A stretch of DNA of 64,000 nucleotides from assembly GCA_020027205.1 (NCBI GenBank), contig JAHRAQ010000025.1:62001-126000 (forward strand), in the 5' to 3' direction. Positions 59,143-64,000 of this stretch are shown piece by piece. The notes under the pieces were generated by a model. It was not told the DNA's origin. It saw nothing but the letters and a program-made list of their open reading frames with translations, and searched no databases. Made by a program: the position numbers and the translations under genes. Numbering within the stretch: the first letter of the stretch is position 1; each line of letters starts with the position of its first letter. The stretch is from Nitrospirales bacterium (GTDB taxonomy: Bacteria; Nitrospirota; Nitrospiria; Nitrospirales; UBA8639).

Positions 59143-60594
59143 ATGCCCTGTCCCGCCTCCTATTGTCGCGCCGTCGCCGCCGTTCTTTCGCTCATGCTGC
59201 TGTTGAGCGGGTGTGCCCGGTTGACCGGCGCAGGCCCGGAAACGCGGGCGTTGCAACGCCAGATCGAGAGCCGGGTGCTGGACGACGCGAGGCAGGCATT
59301 CGTTCGGGCCGACTACGCGAACGCGATCCATCTGCTGCATCGGTTTGTGCGCGCGTATCCCCGTTCTTCCCTGTCGCCGGAAGCGCGATGGTGGCTGGCC
59401 CGGTCGTACCAGGGGGCGGGCGATCTGCCGTCCGCCGCCGAACAGTTTCGCCTGCTGGCCGCCGTGCCGCCGCCGAATTTCTACCGGGACGCGGCCATGG
59501 AACGCGCCGCGCAACTTGAAGATCTGCCGCCGCCTGCCGGAGCGGGTGACGGGGTTCTGGTGCGACTTGACTCGTTCCATGCGTCCGGCGACCCGGCGTT
59601 CGTCGTCGAGGATGCCCGCGTCGGCGCCGGCGCCGTCGTGCTCCTGGACGTCCCGTGCGGACGTGACGGGAACGGGACGCGCCGTGAACAGCCGTCGTCC
59701 ATTCGTACAATGGGTACGACAGGCGCGATGGATGACGCGGTTCGGCGTCTGCACGACCGGGGAATGGCGGTGTATCTGGGCGTTACCCTTCGGTGCGTGG
59801 GACAGGCGGCGGAAGAGCGGCGCGCGCCGGAACAATGGCGTGACTGGGAATACCACCCCGCGTCGGGCGCCTTGCGGCGTTCCTCTTTTTACTCGCCGGC
59901 GTTTGGGGGGTATCGGGAGTTTCTGATTGACTGGTTCTCGCAATTGCGCGACCTTCCGCTGGCGGGCCTGGTGTTTCGCGCCGAGGCGCCGCCGGGCATC
60001 CACGAGGGGTTCAGCCCGCCGGCCCTTGCGGCGTTTCAACGGGCCTTTGACGTGAGATTTGATCCGGTGCGGGTGTTGACCGACGCCGGGCCGCCGTCCG
60101 CGACCGCCGCTGCCGCCGCTACCGCCGATGCGGAGTTGCCCGCCGTGTTCTGGAAATGGGCCGGATGGAAAGCGCGGGAGCGGTTGCGGATTCTTCGGAC
60201 CCTGGTTGACACGCTGCGCTTGCGTCTGCCCCGTTTGCGGTTCGGGCTTGAGGTGCGGCGTGAAAGCCTTGTCGACCCCGTGTACGGATTGGCGCACTTT
60301 GCCGACGACTGGGCGGCCATGGCGCGCGGCCCGTTTGACGTGTTTCTGACGACGGGCGGGGAGGCGGATCCCGCATCGCCGGCGCCCCGCATTGAATCAC
60401 GGGATTCGTCCGCGCGCGGGAAGTGTTCGGCGGAAGATTCGAAGAACGATCCCGTCGCTCGCATGGCTCGGCGTCTGGAAAATCCCGGCACGCTCTGGGT
60501 CATCGTGCCTCGCCGGACGGACCGGGCGCCCGGCCGGTCATGCCCGTTGCCCGACGGCGCGCGGCGCGTCTACGACCGGCGCGTGATGCCTTGA
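59143..60594 (+). CDS. Lipoprotein with TPR-like and PgaB C-terminal-like glycosidase domains
   Basis: 483 residues from the ATG at 59143. A lipobox LLSGC follows the signal peptide. Residues about 25-135 are TPR/YbgF-like (ARQAFVRADYANAIHLLHRF). The rest resembles the C-terminal glycoside-hydrolase domain of PgaB/BpsB: WRDWEYHPASGALRRSSFYSP and LPLAGLVFRAEAPPGIHEGFSPPAL. PgaB cleaves partially deacetylated poly-GlcNAc. The deacetylase domain is absent. An upstream ATG at 59056 would overlap ndk. Substrate is inferred from fold only. Confidence 0.7.
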   Translation: MPCPASYCRAVAAVLSLMLLLSGCARLTGAGPETRALQRQIESRVLDDARQAFVRADYANAIHLLHRFVRAYPRSSLSPEARWWLARSYQGAGDLPSAAEQFRLLAAVPPPNFYRDAAMERAAQLEDLPPPAGAGDGVLVRLDSFHASGDPAFVVEDARVGAGAVVLLDVPCGRDGNGTRREQPSSIRTMGTTGAMDDAVRRLHDRGMAVYLGVTLRCVGQAAEERRAPEQWRDWEYHPASGALRRSSFYSPAFGGYREFLIDWFSQLRDLPLAGLVFRAEAPPGIHEGFSPPALAAFQRAFDVRFDPVRVLTDAGPPSATAAAAATADAELPAVFWKWAGWKARERLRILRTLVDTLRLRLPRLRFGLEVRRESLVDPVYGLAHFADDWAAMARGPFDVFLTTGGEADPASPAPRIESRDSSARGKCSAEDSKNDPVARMARRLENPGTLWVIVPRRTDRAPGRSCPLPDGARRVYDRRVMP

Positions 60595-60651
60595 CAAACG
60601 CCCCCTCCTTCTTTATGAACGCGGGCATCCGGTGAACTCGGCGGGAGAAGG

Positions 60652-61044
60652 GTGCGCGGGTTGGTTCCTGAACATCTGAGATATCACAAAGAGCATGAGT
60701 GGGTGCGGGTCGATGACCGGCGCGCCACGCTGGGGATCAGCGATTTTGCCCAGGACGCCCTGGGCGACGTCGTCTTTGTGGACCTGCCGAAGGTCGATGC
60801 CGAGATCGCCGTGGATCAGGAAATCGGCGAGGTGGAATCCACCAAAGCGACGTCCAGTTTGTACTCGCCGGTGAGCGGAACGATTCTGGAAGTCAACAAC
60901 GCCTTACAGGACCATCCCGAATATCTGAATCAGGACCCCTATGGGAAGGGATGGATCGCGGTGATTGCCCTGGCGCATCCCGCCGACGTTGACGAGTTGA
61001 TGACCGCTTCGCAGTACGAGGAGTTTCTCTCCTCGCAAGGTTAA
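60652..61044 (+). CDS. gcvH: Glycine cleavage system H protein
   Basis: 130 residues. LRYHKEHEWVRVDDRRATLGISDFAQ is the family start. The lipoylated Lys is in GEVESTKATSSLYSPVSG. It shuttles the aminomethyl group among P, T and L proteins. gcvT and gcvP are not in the window, but lpdA (L protein) overlaps the stop. GcvH may also serve as a lipoate donor. GTG start. Confidence 0.95.
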   Translation: MRGLVPEHLRYHKEHEWVRVDDRRATLGISDFAQDALGDVVFVDLPKVDAEIAVDQEIGEVESTKATSSLYSPVSGTILEVNNALQDHPEYLNQDPYGKGWIAVIALAHPADVDELMTASQYEEFLSSQG

Positions 61045-62450
61045 TGTCATCCCGGCCGCATATCGCCGTTCTCGGCGCAGGCCCCGGCGGATACGTCGCT
61101 GCGGTTCGGGCGGCGCAGCGCGGCGCCGGCGTCACGGTGATCGAAAGCCATGCCCTCGGCGGCACCTGCCTCAACCGGGGATGTATTCCCAGCAAAACAC
61201 TGCTGGCGGTCGTGGCGTTGGGAGAAACCCTGCGCAAGGCCGACGAGTTCGGCCTGCGCCTGTCACAGCCCCCCGTCTATGACCCCGCGCGGATGGTGGC
61301 GAGAAAGAATCGCGTTGTCGCCGGCCTGGTCAAAGGCATCGCTGCGCTGCTGAAGAGTTGGGGCATCACGCATGTTCAGGGGAGGGGGCGGCTGGTGAAC
61401 GACCAGACCGTTCGGGTGTCCCGCCCCGACGGGTCCGAAACCACGATTCAGGCCGACGGCATTATTATCGCCACGGGGTCCTCGCCGCCGGCGCTGCCGA
61501 TGTTTCCCGTGGACGGCGTTGACGTGATGACGAGCGCGGAGGCCCTGGACATTCCACGCGTACCCGGGCGGTTGCTGATCATCGGCGGCGGGGTGGAAGG
61601 CTGCGAATGCGCGTCCCTCTACGCGGGTCTGGGATCGAACGTGACCATTGTGGAAATGATGCCCCGCCTGCTGCCGGCGGAAGACGACGACGTGTCGGCG
61701 TTGATCGAACGCGAACTGAAAAAACGCCGCGTGCGAAGTGTGGTCGGCGCCTCCGTGACGCGCGTTGAAACAACGGCGGCGGGGATGCGGGCGCACCTGA
61801 CCGGCGGGGAAATCCTGGTGTGCGACGCGATGCTGGTCTCGGTGGGCCGTCGTCCGAACACGGCGGAACTTGGGCTGGAAGAAACGGGGGTGGCGCTGGG
61901 CGGCGCGGGCGAAATCGCCGTCGACGAACGCTTGCAAACAAACGTGCCCGGCGTCCATGCCATCGGCGACGTGGTGGGCGCGCCGATGCTGGCGCACGTC
62001 GCGTCGGCGCAGGGCAAAGTGGCCGCGGAGAATCTGACCGGCCACGCGGGCGTCATGCGGTACGACGTGGTGCCGGCGGGCATTTTTACGCTGCCGGAAA
62101 TCGGCCGCGTCGGATTGACCGAGCGGCAGATTCGTGACCGGGGCGTCACGCCCGGCATCGGACGGTTCCGATACGGCGGACTGGGAAAGGCCCATGCGGC
62201 GGGGGAGACGGTCGGGCTGGTGAAAATCCTGGCCGACCCCCGCACCGACCGCGTGCTGGGCGCGCATCTGGTCGGGGCACATGCGGCGGACCTGGTGCAT
62301 GAAGCGGCGCTGGCCATGCAGTTGAACGCGACGGCCTCGCAGATGGCCGCCATGATTCACGCGCATCCCACACATGCCGAAGGTCTGATGGAAGCGGCCG
62401 ACGACGTCCATGGCCTGGCGATTCATCCGGCCGGGAAACCGCCGGGATGA
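61044..62450 (+). CDS. lpdA: Dihydrolipoyl dehydrogenase
   Basis: 468 residues. FAD motif AVLGAGPGGYVAAVRAAQRG, redox disulfide GGTCLNRGCIPSK, NAD motif IIGGGVEGCECASLYAGLGS, and the C-terminal HAHPTHAEGLMEA with the catalytic His-Glu pair are complete. It re-oxidises dihydrolipoyl groups, here most likely for GcvH. Coupled to gcvH by TAATG and to the next gene by ATGA. Confidence 0.96.
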   Translation: MSSRPHIAVLGAGPGGYVAAVRAAQRGAGVTVIESHALGGTCLNRGCIPSKTLLAVVALGETLRKADEFGLRLSQPPVYDPARMVARKNRVVAGLVKGIAALLKSWGITHVQGRGRLVNDQTVRVSRPDGSETTIQADGIIIATGSSPPALPMFPVDGVDVMTSAEALDIPRVPGRLLIIGGGVEGCECASLYAGLGSNVTIVEMMPRLLPAEDDDVSALIERELKKRRVRSVVGASVTRVETTAAGMRAHLTGGEILVCDAMLVSVGRRPNTAELGLEETGVALGGAGEIAVDERLQTNVPGVHAIGDVVGAPMLAHVASAQGKVAAENLTGHAGVMRYDVVPAGIFTLPEIGRVGLTERQIRDRGVTPGIGRFRYGGLGKAHAAGETVGLVKILADPRTDRVLGAHLVGAHAADLVHEAALAMQLNATASQMAAMIHAHPTHAEGLMEAADDVHGLAIHPAGKPPG

Positions 62451-62836
62451 CGCGGCGGTTCGTCGACAATCTTTCGCGTGGTCGATCCTTTGGGATTAAA
62501 CTTGTGCTGCTTGGCGGCGCCCTGGGGTGGCTGACCGTGGCCGGGTGGTGGCCGGCGGCGCCCGTGGTTCCGAGCGGCCCCCGGCCGGCGCCGCCGCCCA
62601 TGCGGGCCGACTCCGTTGTTCGCGTCGACATCAACCGGGGGTCGCCGGAGGATCTGCGGGCGTTGCCGGGGATCGGCGCGGTGCTGGCCGAACGCATCGT
62701 GCAGTATCGGCGCGACCATGGGCACTTCACGTCAACGGCGGATATGACACGAGTCCGGGGGATCGGCGCCAAACGGTTTGAACAACTACGGCCGCACATT
62801 CGCGTCGGTCAACCGGACGATTTTTCCAAAGGCTAA
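62447..62836 (+). CDS. ComEA-like helix-hairpin-helix protein
   Basis: 129 residues. One N-terminal transmembrane or signal helix ([20 protein letters not shown]) and a Pro-rich linker precede a double HhH domain: [26 protein letters not shown] and [19 protein letters not shown]. It binds DNA nonspecifically; ComEA acts in DNA uptake across the envelope. No comEC is adjacent. Overlaps lpdA by 4 nt. Confidence 0.9.
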   Translation: MTRRFVDNLSRGRSFGIKLVLLGGALGWLTVAGWWPAAPVVPSGPRPAPPPMRADSVVRVDINRGSPEDLRALPGIGAVLAERIVQYRRDHGHFTSTADMTRVRGIGAKRFEQLRPHIRVGQPDDFSKG

Positions 62837-62877
62837 GGTCTCCTCGAAACCGGCGGGCGGGGCAGGCGGGAACGACG

Positions 62878-64000
62878 ATGACGGAACAGGCATTGCAGCG
62901 GCAGATTGACTTGATCGAGCGCGGCGCCGTCGAGATTATTTCACGGCCGGAACTCGTCGACCGCGTGAAGAACGCGTTGCGGGAGGGGCGGCCCCTGCGG
63001 GTGAAAGCCGGTTTTGATCCCACGGCGCCCGACCTGCATCTCGGTCACACGGTGCTGATTCAGAAACTCCGTCACTTTCAGGACCTGGGGCATGAGGTGA
63101 TTTTTTTAATCGGCGATTTTACCGGGATGATCGGCGACCCGACCGGCGTGTCCGAAACGCGCAAGGCGCTGACCGGGGCGCAGGTGTCGGCCAACGCCGA
63201 AACCTACGAGCGGCAAATTTTCAAATCGTTGGACCCGGACAAAACGCGCATTGAATTCAACAGCCGATGGATGCGCGACATGCGCGCCGGGGACGTGATT
63301 GAACTCTGCTCGCATTACAATCTGGCGCGCCTCCTGGAACGGGATGATTTTTCCGAGCGTTACCGGACGCACAAACCCATCGGCATCCATGAATTTCTCT
63401 ATCCCCTGGTGCAAGGTTATGACTCCGTGGCGCTCAAGGCGGACGTTGAACTCGGCGGCACCGATCAGAAATTTAATCTGCTCGTGGGGCGCGATCTTCA
63501 GCGCGCGTGGGGGCAGGCGCCCCAGGTGGTGATCACGATGCCGCTGCTGGAAGGGACCGACGGCGCGCGCAAGATGAGCAAAAGTTTCGGCAACGCCATT
63601 GCCCTGGAGGACGCGCCATCGGACATGTTCGGCAAGGTCATGTCCGTCAGCGACGATCTGATGTACCGGTATTATGAACTGCTCACCGACGAAGACCTGC
63701 GCGCCGTCAAACAGCGGCATCCCATGGAAGCGAAACTGGCATTGGCGTCGATGTTGGTGGCGCGGTATCACGGGGCGGACGCCGGGCGGCGCGCCGGGGA
63801 CGACTTTCACCGGAAGTTTCGCAAGCGGGAGTTTCCCCAAAACCCCGACGCGACGGTCGAGTTGACGGCGGCCGATTTTCCCGACATGAAGGAGCCTTCC
63901 ATGGGGTTGGTGGAACTGCTCATGCGAACGGGGCTGCTGCCGAGCAAGGCGGAAGCGCGCCGCCTGATCGCGCAGGGGGCGGTGGTCATCAATCAGACGT
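62878..64000 (+). CDS. tyrS: Tyrosyl-tRNA synthetase (3' end outside window)
   Basis: The first 374 residues are present. The class I motif HLGH is in [33 protein letters not shown] follows, and KMSKS is in [13 protein letters not shown]. An S4 RNA-binding domain begins at about residue 340 ([30 protein letters not shown]). It charges tRNA-Tyr. The longer KMSKS-distal form and DLHLGH tyrosine pocket resemble the TyrZ-type. No T-box is seen in the short upstream gap. Confidence 0.95.
   Translation, partial: MTEQALQRQIDLIERGAVEIISRPELVDRVKNALREGRPLRVKAGFDPTAPDLHLGHTVLIQKLRHFQDLGHEVIFLIGDFTGMIGDPTGVSETRKALTGAQVSANAETYERQIFKSLDPDKTRIEFNSRWMRDMRAGDVIELCSHYNLARLLERDDFSERYRTHKPIGIHEFLYPLVQGYDSVALKADVELGGTDQKFNLLVGRDLQRAWGQAPQVVITMPLLEGTDGARKMSKSFGNAIALEDAPSDMFGKVMSVSDDLMYRYYELLTDEDLRAVKQRHPMEAKLALASMLVARYHGADAGRRAGDDFHRKFRKREFPQNPDATVELTAADFPDMKEPSMGLVELLMRTGLLPSKAEARRLIAQGAVVINQT

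Noticed and set aside
58894-60297. 467-residue minus-strand open frame opposite the PgaB-like gene
   Set aside because: Shadow frame; the plus-strand gene has a signal peptide, lipobox and domain matches.

Overview
The window is a gene-dense, GC-rich stretch of a bacterial chromosome. The organism is most likely Gram-negative and diderm: there is an OmpA/Pal lipoprotein, several outer-membrane-type lipoproteins, a MltF-like lytic transglycosylase and a MotB-like peptidoglycan binder. Gene content includes split pyruvate carboxylase subunits, sulfur-carrier-dependent amino-acid genes linked to thrC and cysM, DUF4301, DUF2779, and many short palindromic repeats of the GTCATTCCCG type. That mix would suit Nitrospirota, Nitrospinota or a neighbouring uncultured phylum. 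This is inference from content only; no marker seen here settles the taxonomy.

Layout. 1-3.4 kb: an ABC ATPase fragment, a Pal-like lipoprotein and a glycogen-synthase-like GT5. 3.4-10.3 kb (minus strand): an FkbM methyltransferase, acetyl-CoA synthetase, DUF4301, a small protein and two tandem HEAT-repeat paralogues. 10.5-14.2 kb: proC, two small or basic proteins, a divergent ClpS, a nucleotide-sugar epimerase and tRNA-Leu(UAA). 14.2-14.8 kb: an AT-rich gap with DnaA-box-like sites. 14.8-20.1 kb: a DUF2779 nuclease, then the probable operon aroQ-efp-accB-accC-thiE. 20.1-28.3 kb: bioD with an SDR, palindromic repeats, a secreted protein, a dienelactone-hydrolase-like protein, the coaE-trxB-thiI operon and a secreted beta-helix protein. 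28.3-34 kb: an accessory patch with a ParE/RelE-type toxin-antitoxin pair, a Sel1-protease fusion, more repeats, crcB and a hydrolase. 34-37.4 kb: pyruvate carboxylase subunits. 37.5-40.1 kb: a phosphate-binding-like protein, an FmdB-type zinc ribbon and several short proteins. 40.1-42.95 kb: a low-GC three-gene island identified as a Zorya type II-like anti-phage system (zorA-zorB-zorE). 43-48.7 kb: hemE-hemY-acylphosphatase-apt, a DksA-like protein, queC, cytochrome c and a stand-alone Lrp ligand domain. 49-51.6 kb: modABC. 51.6-56.7 kb (minus): an eight-gene sulfur-carrier operon. 56.7-64 kb: Sir2, a lytic transglycosylase, ndk, a PgaB-like lipoprotein, gcvH-lpdA, a helix-hairpin-helix protein and tyrS, which runs off the window.

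How the genes work together. Housekeeping metabolism dominates: acetyl-CoA and pyruvate carboxylation, heme, biotin, thiamine, CoA, 4-thiouridine, queuosine and molybdate uptake. Two blocks stand out. The first is the Zorya-like operon: a proton-driven MotAB-like motor with a long cytoplasmic tail, translationally coupled to an HNH nuclease. The second is the sulfur cluster, in which two ubiquitin-like carriers both carry residues beyond the terminal diglycine and share an operon with two E1-like enzymes, a JAMM peptidase, a NIL-domain protein, cysteine synthase and threonine synthase. Several genes (proC, coaE, crcB, hemE) have a sigma70-type -10 box 9-10 nt before the ATG and no Shine-Dalgarno sequence, which suggests leaderless mRNAs.
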